NCBI RefSeq assembly: GCF_040207875.1
Contig: NZ_CP157942.1
Span: 248,001 to 312,000 of the forward strand
Source: Wolbachia endosymbiont of Armadillidium arcangelii
GTDB lineage: Bacteria; Pseudomonadota; Alphaproteobacteria; Rickettsiales; Anaplasmataceae
Length of the DNA: 64,000 bases
Direction of reading: 5' to 3'
Notes under the pieces: model-generated
The model's input: only the letters and a program-made list of their open reading frames with translations
What the model was told of the DNA's origin: nothing
Databases searched by the model: none
Translations under genes and position numbers: made by a program
Part shown: positions 1-8,669 of the stretch, one piece after another
Position numbering within the stretch: position 1 is the stretch's first letter
Layout of the letters: each line of letters begins with the position of its first letter

Positions 1-1
1 C

Positions 2-679
2 AGAGACATAGACTTACTTATGGAGAGAACAAAAAATCGCCCTATACCTTCAGGTAGAGTTTCTGCAGAAAGCGCGCTTGAGTTTGGTATAACTCTTGGG
101 ATATTGTCAGTATTTATCATGGCAATAGCAGTGAACTATGTTTCTGCTACTCTGCTTGCAATTAGCATATTATTTTATGTTTTCGTGTATACAGTTTGGC
201 TCAAAAGGCGCACTTCACAAAATATTGTTATCGGTGGTGCAGCAGGTGCTTTTCCTCCAATGATAGGTTGGGCAGTTGTGACTAACTCTGTAAGTTGGGA
301 AAGTTTCGTTTTATTTTTAATAATTTTTATGTGGACTCCACCACATTTTTGGGCTCTATCTTTAAATAGATCTGAGGATTATGCAAAAGCATCGATTCCA
401 ATGTTTAATGTTATCCATGGCCAGGAAAAAACAAGAAAGTATATATTAATCTACAGCGTGTTGCTGGTATTAATTAGCTTATTTCCAGCATTATTTTTGA
501 AAAAGACCCTGATTTACCTAAGTATGGCAATTATTGAAGGTTGTGTTTTTATTTGGTTTGCTGCATCCGTTATAAGGCTTAAGAGTCATAGCTCGCAGAA
601 AAAAATGTTTTCTTACTCAATTTCTTATCTATTTTTTCTGTTTGCTAGTATTATTTTTTGTTCTATTGACTTATTTTGA
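2..679 (+). CDS. ctaB: protoheme IX farnesyltransferase, partial (5' end outside window)
   Basis: Membrane prenyltransferase that adds a farnesyl group to protoheme IX to make heme O for the terminal oxidase. The frame is already open at base 2 and reads RDIDLLMERT before the first ATG at base 20. That is the conserved Asp-rich D-x-D/RT-NRPIPSGR region of the UbiA/CtaB family, so the ATG is internal and the N-terminus lies outside the window. Downstream come several hydrophobic segments, the WTPPHFWALS signature and the second conserved motif, SEDYAKASIPM. The visible part is about 225 residues of a family usually near 290-300. A tiny CoxF-like ORF follows 2 nt after the stop, as in alphaproteobacterial cox clusters. 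Confidence 0.93.
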   Translation, partial: RDIDLLMERTKNRPIPSGRVSAESALEFGITLGILSVFIMAIAVNYVSATLLAISILFYVFVYTVWLKRRTSQNIVIGGAAGAFPPMIGWAVVTNSVSWESFVLFLIIFMWTPPHFWALSLNRSEDYAKASIPMFNVIHGQEKTRKYILIYSVLLVLISLFPALFLKKTLIYLSMAIIEGCVFIWFAASVIRLKSHSSQKKMFSYSISYLFFLFASIIFCSIDLF

Positions 680-681
680 TT

Positions 682-774
682 ATGAAAGAACACAAAAACT
701 ATCTTTTACTTTCTCTTCTAATAATGCTCGTTGTAGCACTTTTTTTTGTTTCTACAATAAAATTTAAAGGTTAG
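682..774 (+). CDS. 30-residue single-span membrane protein, CoxF-like
   Basis: The ORF runs from ATG at 682 to TAG at 772-774. It encodes a short charged N-terminus (MKEHKNY), one hydrophobic helix of about 20 residues, and a C-terminus ending FFVSTIKFKG. Many alphaproteobacteria have a tiny one-helix protein of the CoxF type right after ctaB, with a similar helix followed by a short basic tail. The position, 2 nt after the ctaB stop, and the helix-plus-basic-tail layout fit that assignment. The link to cytochrome oxidase assembly is inferred from synteny and a very short similarity. The ORF could instead be an unrelated membrane peptide. Confidence 0.5.
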   Translation: MKEHKNYLLLSLLIMLVVALFFVSTIKFKG

Positions 775-854
775 GCTTAAATTGCCTCTATATCTATAAA
801 AATTGTGATTTTATAGAAGCAACGTTATACTTTATTAATTCATTACAGTTAAAG

Positions 855-1292
855 ATGAATAAAAAGGAAGTGACAATATACACAGATGGAGCATGTTCTG
901 GTAACCCAGGGACAGGAGGGTGGGCAGCGATCATATTGTTTCAAAATCATAGAAAGGATATTTATGGTAGAGAAGAAAATACCACAAATAATAAAATGGA
1001 GTTAACAGCGGTGATCAATGGACTGAAGGTATTAAAATTTCCTTGTAATATCAGTTTGTATACGGATAGCCTTTATGTTAAATATGGTATAACAGGGTGG
1101 ATAAATAAGTGGAAAATGAACGGTTGGAAGACAAGTAATAAGAAGTCAGTAAAAAATATTGAATTATGGAAAAAATTGGACAATGTTGCTTTGCAACACG
1201 AGATTAACTGGAAGTGGGTGAAAGCGCATAATGGTGATAAATATAACGAGGAGGCCGACAGTTTAGCAAGAAAAGCAATAATCGATGCTTAA
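855..1292 (+). CDS. rnhA: ribonuclease HI
   Basis: Cleaves the RNA strand of RNA-DNA hybrids, for example Okazaki primers and R-loops. The protein has 145 residues, a normal bacterial RNase HI length. All catalytic acids are visible: Asp11 in YTDGACSGNPG, Glu49 in KMELTAVI, Asp71 in YTDSLYV and Asp135 in NEEADSLA, plus His125 in KAHNGDKYNE. A Trp-rich basic handle (GWINKWKMNGWKT) is present for hybrid binding. The gene end overlaps the start of the AsmA-like gene by 8 nt, so the two are probably co-transcribed. No sign of decay. Confidence 0.96.
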   Translation: MNKKEVTIYTDGACSGNPGTGGWAAIILFQNHRKDIYGREENTTNNKMELTAVINGLKVLKFPCNISLYTDSLYVKYGITGWINKWKMNGWKTSNKKSVKNIELWKKLDNVALQHEINWKWVKAHNGDKYNEEADSLARKAIIDA

Positions 1293-4212
1293 AAAAATCA
1301 CTATATCATTTTCTATAATTTTATTATTCATATTTTGCTTCTTTATCTTTTTTAAAGGTGAGGATTCTTTAGAAATTAATATTAGTTATATTAATTTTTA
1401 CACAAAGAAAAAAATATCGAAAATATTTGCCAATTCGGATGTCAACATGGAGAGTACCTCGGTTATTTGGCAGAAAGATGGCAAACTAGTCATTACAGAT
1501 TTAAAAATAACAAATCCTGATTTTACTATAAAAATACCTGAGCTTTCCGCACATTTTAAGTTAAGTTCTCTATTTAAAACTAGCATAAATTTCTCTCAAG
1601 TTTCAGCTGATAATGTGCATGTATGTATCAATCAGAAAAAAGCTGACTTTAAAGCAGTAAACTTCAATCTGCAAAACTCAGTAAAAACAATAAGGAAATT
1701 CTTTTTTGACTTAAATGCAGACTCAAGAATTGAAATCACTAACATTGCTATCAACGAAAACACAGAAGATGAATTTTTTATTGATAAATTATATATCGGA
1801 AAAAGAGAAGATTTTAATATTTTAGACATTCGTGTTTATACAAAAGGTGAAAAGGGATTTCTAGATGATTTATCTATTACGATAAAAAATCGCAATAATT
1901 TACTGAATGTGTATGGGAGATTTTATAACCTAAAACTGAAACTATTTAGCAAGTTTTCCACATTAGTTCAAAACTTAGACAAAGATGTAGGCTTCAAAGG
2001 AAGCTTTTCAATGAAAATTAATGGAAAGGATGAAGTTGTAGATGGGAACATATACATATTAAACACAGATAATCATCAGAATAAAAACTTAGCTATAACT
2101 AATGTAAATGTAAATTTGACATATAGTAATGGAGTAATTAGTGTAAAAAACTTTCATTTTAACTTAAACGGCACGTATCTCTCTTTAATGGGCAAAATGA
2201 ACTTTAGTACAAATCATGCTTTGTTTAGAGTTAACATTAGTAGACTTGTTGCAAAAGATTTATGTACTTATGTACCAGATGGTATAGTGAACAATAGATT
2301 TAAAAAATGGTATTGTGATAATATTGATGGGGATATTGTAAATACAATCATAAGTTTCAACGGCAAAATTAACAGCTTAGTTAATGATGATCTATCAGAC
2401 GTCGTAATTGTTGCCGATATAGAAAACGGCAGCGTCAGATTTGATGAAGATTTTGAGCAAGTGAGAGAATTAAATGGTGATCTAATTCTCAAAAATAACA
2501 ACCTCACAATTGCTGTAAATAGCGCTAAGTTTCAGAATTTCACTATTGATGGTGGTAGTGTTGAAATGAACTTTCTCGATAAGGAAGAGTCAGTTCTAGT
2601 TATCAATGGTAAGGTCACAAGTGATGCTTACGGGTTGTATGAGCCTATAAGATTTAAGCTGGACAACATGATTAAGGTTACAAGGGACAAGATAGATGGA
2701 ATAGCAAAATCTGTATTTAATTTTCGCATCTTTAATCTAAACTCTAGTGACAAAAAGGTAGATTTTTTGGCCAAATTTCATTCTGAAATTGACAATTTGG
2801 TTGCTTATAATGAAAGTCTTGGTCAATATGATATTAAGCTCGATTTTGGTAGTGACTTTATAGATTTAAATGGTAGCGGCATGGTGAATAACACACAGCT
2901 ATTATTTGACCTGAAAAGTAGCAACAAAAATGAAAGTTTCGCCTGGAATTTAATCGGAGATTTACCTGCTCAAGTACTTAATTTCGATAATGGCTACATC
3001 AATGTAAATATAGAATCAGTGGTAAATCAAGATAAAACGGGATATATTAATGGTAGTATAGATTTATCAGAGCTTAAATCACGTTCAAGTTATTTAGGGT
3101 GGAAAAATCGCTTTGAAGATCACAATAAAGTTTTGTTCTCTGTAAAGTTAAAAGGAGCAAGTGAGTTGTTAATAGACAAACTAGACGTTGTAGGAAATGA
3201 CTTAGACATGAAGTTCAGCGGAAAAGTAGAGGATGGAAATTTGTATTTAAGTTCTAGCAAATTTGAATTGCCAGGCAACGATCTTAATGTAGAAATTGAG
3301 CTGGGTAAAGAGAAAAACGCCGTAACTATTTATGGCAAGGAAATCAACTTAAGTGATATTTTAGGTTTGCTTGGCAAAAACAATCATGGATTAAACAAAG
3401 ATGTAGAAATTAATATGAATGTTGACAATGTCATCATGAAAGAAGGCATTGTGATCAAAAATGCTAAGCTGAATGTAACCTGCACTAAAGGTAATTGCAA
3501 TGGAAGTCAATTTATAGGACAGTTTTTGGAAGATAACAGTAATATACTAGCAGAATATAGTGAAATAGGGCTTGAAATATATTCGGATAATTCGGGTATG
3601 CTTTTGCGTTCTTTAGGTATTGGTAAATCAATTAAAGACGGCAAATTATCTTTTTATCTATCTTCTCAGAGAGAAAAAGGGGAACATTACGGCATGCTAT
3701 CTATCAGCAATTTCTATATCAAAGATGCTTCACTGCTTACTACTTTACTATCGATGTCTTCGCTGCCTGGTATTGTAAATGCTATAAAAAACGAAGGTGT
3801 GCATTTTTATAAGTGTAATGCACCTTTTTCATATAAAGATGGCACTATTGAAATTGAAGAGTCTTGGCTTGAAGGAGCGGAATTGGGCATTAGCACTAGT
3901 GGCAGGCTCGATATTAAGGATTATAAATTCCAGGTTGAAGGACAAGTAATACCAGCATACTCAATTAACAAATCTTTGTTAAAAATCCCTATAATCGGAA
4001 AACTTCTTACTGGTGGGAAAAGTAGGGGGATTATTTCAATAGACTACAAAGCAAATGGTGATGATAAGAACAATAACGTATCTGTTAATCCTATCTCTTC
4101 GCTAACTCCAAGCTTACTTAAGAGATTATTAGGAGTATTTGATCGTATTATGACAAAAACTAATGAAAGCATTTTAAAAGGTAGTGTGAAAAAGAAACTT
4201 AGCTCGATATGA
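1285..4212 (+). CDS. large AsmA/YhdP-like envelope protein (DUF3971 type)
   Basis: A 975-residue protein with one N-terminal membrane anchor (about residues 5-23) and a long beta-rich periplasmic body of repeated polar and hydrophobic strands. The C-terminal ~130 residues read like the AsmA_2/YhdP end: a GQVIPAYSIN-type segment, then IPIIGKLLTGG, a GIISIDY strand and a VNPISSLTPS-type tail. In other Gram-negatives, AsmA-clan proteins form bridge-like grooves that move phospholipid between inner and outer membranes. That role is inferred here. The start overlaps rnhA by 8 nt. The large size is normal for the clan. No internal frameshift was noticed. An exact family (YhdP versus a rickettsial-specific member) cannot be settled by eye. 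Confidence 0.75.
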   Translation: MLKKITISFSIILLFIFCFFIFFKGEDSLEINISYINFYTKKKISKIFANSDVNMESTSVIWQKDGKLVITDLKITNPDFTIKIPELSAHFKLSSLFKTSINFSQVSADNVHVCINQKKADFKAVNFNLQNSVKTIRKFFFDLNADSRIEITNIAINENTEDEFFIDKLYIGKREDFNILDIRVYTKGEKGFLDDLSITIKNRNNLLNVYGRFYNLKLKLFSKFSTLVQNLDKDVGFKGSFSMKINGKDEVVDGNIYILNTDNHQNKNLAITNVNVNLTYSNGVISVKNFHFNLNGTYLSLMGKMNFSTNHALFRVNISRLVAKDLCTYVPDGIVNNRFKKWYCDNIDGDIVNTIISFNGKINSLVNDDLSDVVIVADIENGSVRFDEDFEQVRELNGDLILKNNNLTIAVNSAKFQNFTIDGGSVEMNFLDKEESVLVINGKVTSDAYGLYEPIRFKLDNMIKVTRDKIDGIAKSVFNFRIFNLNSSDKKVDFLAKFHSEIDNLVAYNESLGQYDIKLDFGSDFIDLNGSGMVNNTQLLFDLKSSNKNESFAWNLIGDLPAQVLNFDNGYINVNIESVVNQDKTGYINGSIDLSELKSRSSYLGWKNRFEDHNKVLFSVKLKGASELLIDKLDVVGNDLDMKFSGKVEDGNLYLSSSKFELPGNDLNVEIELGKEKNAVTIYGKEINLSDILGLLGKNNHGLNKDVEINMNVDNVIMKEGIVIKNAKLNVTCTKGNCNGSQFIGQFLEDNSNILAEYSEIGLEIYSDNSGMLLRSLGIGKSIKDGKLSFYLSSQREKGEHYGMLSISNFYIKDASLLTTLLSMSSLPGIVNAIKNEGVHFYKCNAPFSYKDGTIEIEESWLEGAELGISTSGRLDIKDYKFQVEGQVIPAYSINKSLLKIPIIGKLLTGGKSRGIISIDYKANGDDKNNNVSVNPISSLTPSLLKRLLGVFDRIMTKTNESILKGSVKKKLSSI

Positions 4213-4441
4213 CCGGAAGGAAATTTGTTTGTTGTAGATTTGATATGCACTAAATAATAAAAGGTAGGAGAAAACGGTTCCTCTTTTTCTATACGTTTTT
4301 ATATTACTACTTTGTAAGACTTAATTTAACATATAAAGTAGGAGGATGCTGAGTTGTGCTATTGATTATGTTTTCGATTGTTCAATAATTCTTAAATGTT
4401 TATTAGGAAGCTATATGTTTACAAGCGAGTTGATCACTACG

Positions 4442-4855
4442 CTAAATGGTAAATATTAGATACAATAAACAGAGGAAGTTAGATAAAATAATTAAGGGAA
4501 CAAGAATATAAAGGTTTAACTTGAAGTAACCGGATAAAATCTCAATCACACTTCCAAGCGCTGGTGTCCACGAAAATAATGCAACTGTACAGATCAGTAG
4601 ATTCCTTACGATTTTTGGTGTTTTATCTTCGTTCTCTAATTTGTGGTATGATCTCCTGATAAAAATTGTTATTCTACCTAAATACCAGTTAGCTATTCCA
4701 CCAAGACTGGATCCCAATACTCCAAAAAGTAATATAAGTAGTGGATTGTAATGTGACCTAAAGCATAACATAGTGTAAAGTACAAAACCTTGATGTATGG
4801 GTAAGATAAGCGATGATACTAGTCTATCTGTGAACAACAGCAGATAATTTTCCAT
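4442..4855 (-). CDS. small DedA/YqaA-like (VTT) membrane protein
   Basis: A 137-residue integral membrane protein with about four hydrophobic stretches. The sequence around FGVLGSSLGGIANWYLGR and the later LFSWTPALGSVIEILSGYF resemble the re-entrant G-x-x-x-G motifs of the VTT/SNARE-associated (DedA, YqaA) fold, which contributes to lipid scrambling and undecaprenyl phosphate recycling in other bacteria. Function here is inferred from the fold. The protein is shorter than DedA (~200 residues) and closer to the YqaA subgroup. Its start lies 6 nt downstream of the cysS stop on the same strand, so it is probably the last gene of an exoD-cysS-yqaA unit. Confidence 0.7.
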   Translation of the reverse strand: MENYLLLFTDRLVSSLILPIHQGFVLYTMLCFRSHYNPLLILLFGVLGSSLGGIANWYLGRITIFIRRSYHKLENEDKTPKIVRNLLICTVALFSWTPALGSVIEILSGYFKLNLYILVPLIILSNFLCLLYLIFTI

Positions 4856-4861
4856 ATGAAT

Positions 4862-6226
4862 TTACCAAGTCGTTGTACCGTCTTCATTGTCAGAAATTGT
4901 AACCCCCATTTGTTTCAACTGCTCCCTTATTTTATCTGCAGTATCATAATCTTTGTTTTGTTTTGCTACTTTTCTTAAGTCTATCAATCTTTCTATTTCT
5001 TGATGACTCACACCAGCAGTGAACCACTCTTGATAACTTGATTCGAGAAGACCAATAAATCGTGCAGTCTTGATAAAACTTTCAGTTAATTTTAGCCTCT
5101 CATTTTCATTACTCGTTTTATTGATCTCTGTGGCCATTTCATGCAATGTAGCCAAAGCTTCAGGAATATTTAAATCATTTTTTAAAGCCTCTATAAAATC
5201 TTTAGAGATTTCCGCATTACTTTCCTCAACACATGTACCACGTAATAATCGATAAAACTTGTTTAAAGTTTCTTGCGACTCAGAGATGACATTTTCTGTC
5301 CAATCAAGTGGTTTTCTGTAGTGAGTTTTAAGCAGCGCATAACGTATTACTTCACCCTTTATTCCACTATCTAGCAAATCCCTTACTTTAACTATATTAA
5401 GTAAGGATTTACTCATTTTCTCTTCATTTACCGTAAGAAAACCGTTATGTATCCAATATTTCGCAAAAATTGATCCAGCAAATGCAGACTTACTCTGAGC
5501 GATTTCATTTTCATGATGAGGAAATTGCAAGTCTATACCGCCGCCATGAATGTCAAAATCTTTGCCAAGGTAAGCATATGACATTGCTGAACATTCTATA
5601 TGCCATCCCGGTCTTCCCTCTCCCCATGGGCTACTCCAGTAACTTGAAAGTTTATAGTCAGTATCATTTGCAGGTTTCCACAGTACGAAATCTCCTGGAT
5701 GTCTTTTACTTTCATCAACTTCAACTCTACTGCCATGATCCAATTCATCAATTTTTTTTCCTGATAATGCACCGTATTCAGGATAAGACTCTATACTAAA
5801 ATATACATGTTTATTGAATTCATAGGCATGACCAGATTGCAGCAAAGACTTAATTAACTTGATAATATTATTTATGTTTTCTGTTGCTTTTGGCTCATAT
5901 GTTGGTTCTGCACAATTTATGCTTCTCATGTCTTCATGAAAAGCTTTGGTATAATATGCGCTGATACTTTCTATATTACTACTTTTCTCATTTGCTGTAT
6001 TGACTATTTTGTCATCGATATCGGTTATATTGCGCACATAAGTAACTTTACCATAACAAAATTTAAGCAGTCGAAATAACACATCGTAAACAACAATAGA
6101 ACGTGCATTGCCTATATGTGCCGTATCGTATACCGTTGGTCCGCAGACGTACATTTTTATATGATCTTGATTGATTGGTATAAAGAACTCTTTTTTTTTT
6201 GTTAAAGTGTTGTAAAGCCTAACCAT
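4862..6226 (-). CDS. cysS: cysteinyl-tRNA synthetase
   Basis: Class I synthetase that charges tRNA-Cys. It has 454 residues, a typical length. Visible landmarks are Cys28 in VCGPTVYD (zinc ligand), the HIGN motif at residues 37-40, Cys212 in WHIECSAM and FPHHENE near 235-241 (remaining zinc ligands), and KMSKS at 270-274. The C-terminal helical and DALR-like region is complete, ending in the conserved-looking DNEDGTTTW. The 5' end overlaps the ExoD-like gene by 8 nt, suggesting translational coupling. Confidence 0.97.
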   Translation of the reverse strand: MVRLYNTLTKKKEFFIPINQDHIKMYVCGPTVYDTAHIGNARSIVVYDVLFRLLKFCYGKVTYVRNITDIDDKIVNTANEKSSNIESISAYYTKAFHEDMRSINCAEPTYEPKATENINNIIKLIKSLLQSGHAYEFNKHVYFSIESYPEYGALSGKKIDELDHGSRVEVDESKRHPGDFVLWKPANDTDYKLSSYWSSPWGEGRPGWHIECSAMSYAYLGKDFDIHGGGIDLQFPHHENEIAQSKSAFAGSIFAKYWIHNGFLTVNEEKMSKSLLNIVKVRDLLDSGIKGEVIRYALLKTHYRKPLDWTENVISESQETLNKFYRLLRGTCVEESNAEISKDFIEALKNDLNIPEALATLHEMATEINKTSNENERLKLTESFIKTARFIGLLESSYQEWFTAGVSHQEIERLIDLRKVAKQNKDYDTADKIREQLKQMGVTISDNEDGTTTW

Positions 6227-6875
6227 ATATAAAACTTTTTAGAAAAGAAAATGCTCCGATTATAAGTTGTGGTCCTTTGACTATGACAACAAGAGTAAGT
6301 AATAGCCCACATAAAGATAATAAAACTCCCAGTATAGAGAGAAGTCCATCTTTGCTCATAATACCCAGTGAAATGAGAGTTGTGCCAATTGCGGGAATAA
6401 AGTTAGTAAGAGGTAATGGAAGAGCTATTGATAATGCACAAAGCAGCATTATAAAAGCTAAAATTTTTTCGCCAGGCCCGTAAAAAATGAAAGACATTCT
6501 TGGTTTCATGAACTTTTCTATTTTTTTTAATGCAGGTGAAGTTTTTTCTACCACAAGAGCTAGTGTTGAACGTTGAAAAGATTTTCTTTCTAGCCAATTA
6601 GGCATCCAAGGAGAATCAAACCCAAATAGAAGCTGCAGCGCAAATAAGATTAAAGGTATAGAAAGAATAGTTGTGTAGCCAGGTGGAACAGGTATAGGTA
6701 CCGATAGTGGTAAGGAGAAGATGATTATTAAAATACCAAAACCGCGCTCATGCAAAGCTGTCTTAATATCGAACAATGTTACTTTATCACTAGCATTGTT
6801 ATTAGTATCTGCAACCTCTTTTAGAATATCGGAAGCCAATTTTTTACTTTTAATTAATTTCTCACTTTTTTGCAC
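6219..6875 (-). CDS. ExoD-like membrane protein
   Basis: A 218-residue inner-membrane protein matching the ExoD family by its N-terminal LFDIKTALHERGFG-type segment, then a Pro-rich SLPLSVPIPVPPG motif and several C-terminal hydrophobic helices with LPLTNFIPAIG. ExoD was named in rhizobia for an effect on exopolysaccharide and alkali tolerance. The biochemical role is unknown, and Wolbachia has no known exopolysaccharide, so the name should not be read as a function. It leads a unit with cysS (8-nt overlap) and the YqaA-like gene. Confidence 0.8.
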   Translation of the reverse strand: MQKSEKLIKSKKLASDILKEVADTNNNASDKVTLFDIKTALHERGFGILIIIFSLPLSVPIPVPPGYTTILSIPLILFALQLLFGFDSPWMPNWLERKSFQRSTLALVVEKTSPALKKIEKFMKPRMSFIFYGPGEKILAFIMLLCALSIALPLPLTNFIPAIGTTLISLGIMSKDGLLSILGVLLSLCGLLLTLVVIVKGPQLIIGAFSFLKSFIYG

Positions 6876-6986
6876 AGCTGCCTTTTAGTAAAAATAATTC
6901 ATAACACAATTATTGCTTTGTTTCAATACACATCTTTATTTTATCATTATACTTGCAGTTGGTGGAGATGAAGTTCAAACAGGTTT

Positions 6987-7011
6987 CCCTTGCGTGTATA
7001 TAACGCAAGGG
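6987..7011. terminator. 9-bp perfect hairpin in exoD/HELGH-gene gap
   Basis: CCCTTGCGT at 6987-6995 pairs perfectly with ACGCAAGGG at 7003-7011 around a 7-nt AT loop. It lies 18 nt past the stop of the HELGH-protein gene on the minus strand, where a terminator is expected. The flank in that direction (AAACCTG) is not a good U-tract, so it may instead be an RNA-stabilising hairpin. Confidence 0.4.
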
Positions 7012-7029
7012 TTAAACTACCTAAAAAAG

Positions 7030-8109
7030 TTATAGTATATTATTAGTATCTGATTGAGAATAATGACTTTCGTCCAAGTCATTACTTAATTGATCAGAAT
7101 ACAATGAATTCTGCGACAATTCGATAGATTCACTTTCTTCTCCTGTACCAAACACCCATGATATAAAACTTCTAAAAAGAGATGAAAATATACCAGGTTC
7201 ACTTGTTTGTGTAGATTGACTCTCTTCTGTATTCTCATCTAGCTTAGCAGCTTCTTTTTGCACTTCTCTTTTTTCTCTATAGAGTTCTTTGTTATTATAT
7301 AGTTTATCTCCTTCTATTTCCTCTTCCTCCACTATATTTTTATCACCTTCATCGCTTTTTCTAACCTCGTTATGAGCTGGATTTTCATACTCTTCAGTTT
7401 GATATTCTTTTATCTCTCCACTATCTATATCTTTTTTGTTTTCTTTTTCTACTTGACTCCCAATCAAATTTCCAACTAATTCAGAGTCTAATGAATTCTT
7501 CATACTTGTTAATAGCTCATTTTGGAACACATGGCCCAGCTCATGACCTAAAACAAAGTCCATACCGGCAAATTTGTATACTACTATCGCTTTACCATCA
7601 GTTGCACCATAAGCATTATCTGCGTCAATGCCAGCTAATTCATTATATTTCTGGTAATCATTCTTGTTGTTAAAAACATTAACTTCTAAATTTAAAGTTG
7701 TTTCAGGTTTGTTTACATCAAACAATTTTTTAAAATTTTCATAAGCAGTATGAATGTCCTTTTGAATTTGGAATTTCTCTTGTGATGACATGTCGTCATA
7801 CCTTATGTTATATTTTATATCTTCATCTTGAAATGAAAATACTTTTTGTAATACTTCCTCTATAGCTTCTGGTGCTTTATCAAAAATCTTTGACTCTGCA
7901 GGCTTATATATCTTATTAAAGAATTTTGGTATACATTGTTCTCTAATGTTATATATATGATTCCCATCCATATCACGAACTTCATAATTGTATACAGGAT
8001 TTGAGTTGTTTTTGATTAATTGAAACTTTTGTCCATTAGTGTCAATACCTATTTTACCATTATAATCTTCAGAATAGTTTTTGTATTGTTGATTGTTATT
8101 TTTACTCAT
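7030..8109 (-). CDS. putative zinc metallopeptidase with HELGH motif, possible effector
   Basis: A protein I do not recognise as a named family member. In the numbering from the upstream ATG at 8115 it has 361 residues. I prefer the second ATG (8109), because a GAGGT sits 6 nt before it and directly abuts the first. The N-terminal ~130 residues are polar and charged. Residues about 145-200 carry VNVFNNKNDYQKY, then an acidic/Gly segment, then VLGHELGHVFQNE with HELGH at 191-195, a gluzincin-type zinc site. The layout loosely resembles the catalytic core of M9-type collagenases, but this is only by eye. The rest is acidic and low complexity (E/K/D/S-rich, about 220-310), followed by a short hydrophobic patch (IFSSLFRSFISWVFG, 309-323) and a Ser/Asn-rich tail. 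No signal peptide is visible. It stands alone between hairpins. A secreted host-directed protease is a hypothesis only. Confidence 0.7.
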   Translation of the reverse strand: MSKNNNQQYKNYSEDYNGKIGIDTNGQKFQLIKNNSNPVYNYEVRDMDGNHIYNIREQCIPKFFNKIYKPAESKIFDKAPEAIEEVLQKVFSFQDEDIKYNIRYDDMSSQEKFQIQKDIHTAYENFKKLFDVNKPETTLNLEVNVFNNKNDYQKYNELAGIDADNAYGATDGKAIVVYKFAGMDFVLGHELGHVFQNELLTSMKNSLDSELVGNLIGSQVEKENKKDIDSGEIKEYQTEEYENPAHNEVRKSDEGDKNIVEEEEIEGDKLYNNKELYREKREVQKEAAKLDENTEESQSTQTSEPGIFSSLFRSFISWVFGTGEESESIELSQNSLYSDQLSNDLDESHYSQSDTNNIL

Positions 8110-8310
8110 TTTCATACCTCACATTTAAATAACTTTATTTCTACATTATCAACGTAATACACATAAAAATTTATTAATAACAGTGATTGCATTTTTTTCA
8201 CTACAGAACTTGTTTGTATGTCATATAAAGTGATTGCGAAAATTTCTATAAAGCATTTTAACGGTATTAGAAAAACCAGAGGAAAGAATTAAGTAGAAAA
8301 TAGCGATACT

Positions 8311-8343
8311 TTGAACAAATAACACGCACCTTAGTGCGTGTTA
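8311..8343 (-). terminator. intrinsic terminator of tatA
   Basis: A perfect 10-bp stem (TAACACGCAC at 8320-8329 with GTGCGTGTTA at 8334-8343) and a 4-nt loop. Read on the minus strand, the stem is followed by TTTGTTC. It starts 15 nt past the tatA stop. Confidence 0.75.
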
Positions 8344-8358
8344 TGGAGTATGGAGACG

Positions 8359-8526
8359 CTAACGATCTGGCTCGTTAGATGATAGTTTCTCTGAATCCTT
8401 AAGTTCTTGTTTAAGGTTTTTAATGCCTTTTCCTAAATCACCCATAACTTGCGGTAGTCTGCCTGCACCAAACAGAACTAAGATTATTATTAAGACTAAA
8501 AACAATTGCCATGGTCCTAAACTCAT
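8359..8526 (-). CDS. tatA: Sec-independent translocase subunit TatA/E
   Basis: A 55-residue protein, short enough to be missed by ORF length filters. It starts MSLGPWQLFLVL, a single hydrophobic helix, then carries the Phe-Gly hinge (VLFGAGRLPQ) and an amphipathic helix (VMGDLGKGIKNLKQEL), the complete TatA signature, and ends in a short polar tail. TatA forms the protein-conducting assembly for folded twin-arginine substrates with TatC, which is not in this window. A GGAGGT lies 4 nt before the ATG, which fixes the start. A strong hairpin terminator follows. At 55 residues it is at the small end for TatA, but nothing essential is missing. Confidence 0.92.
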   Translation of the reverse strand: MSLGPWQLFLVLIIILVLFGAGRLPQVMGDLGKGIKNLKQELKDSEKLSSNEPDR

Positions 8527-8669
8527 TTTCACCTCCATTGAAAATATTAACTTTTAGATATTAAAACCTGACTGAAGCCAAGTAACACATGAATTATATC
8601 ACCTTTATTTAATTATAGGTCAAAATTTTTCGATCTATTTTATAACAGCTTCAGATTAGCTTGAAGAGA

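Noticed and set aside
4346..4459. 37-codon ORF after a perfect GGAGG in the gap before the YqaA-like gene
   Set aside because: The GGAGG abuts the ATG with no spacer, the peptide has no recognisable features, and its end runs into the antisense 3' end of the neighbouring gene.
6403..6597. 64-codon minus-strand ORF inside the ExoD-like gene
   Set aside because: Out-of-frame shadow of a well-supported family gene.
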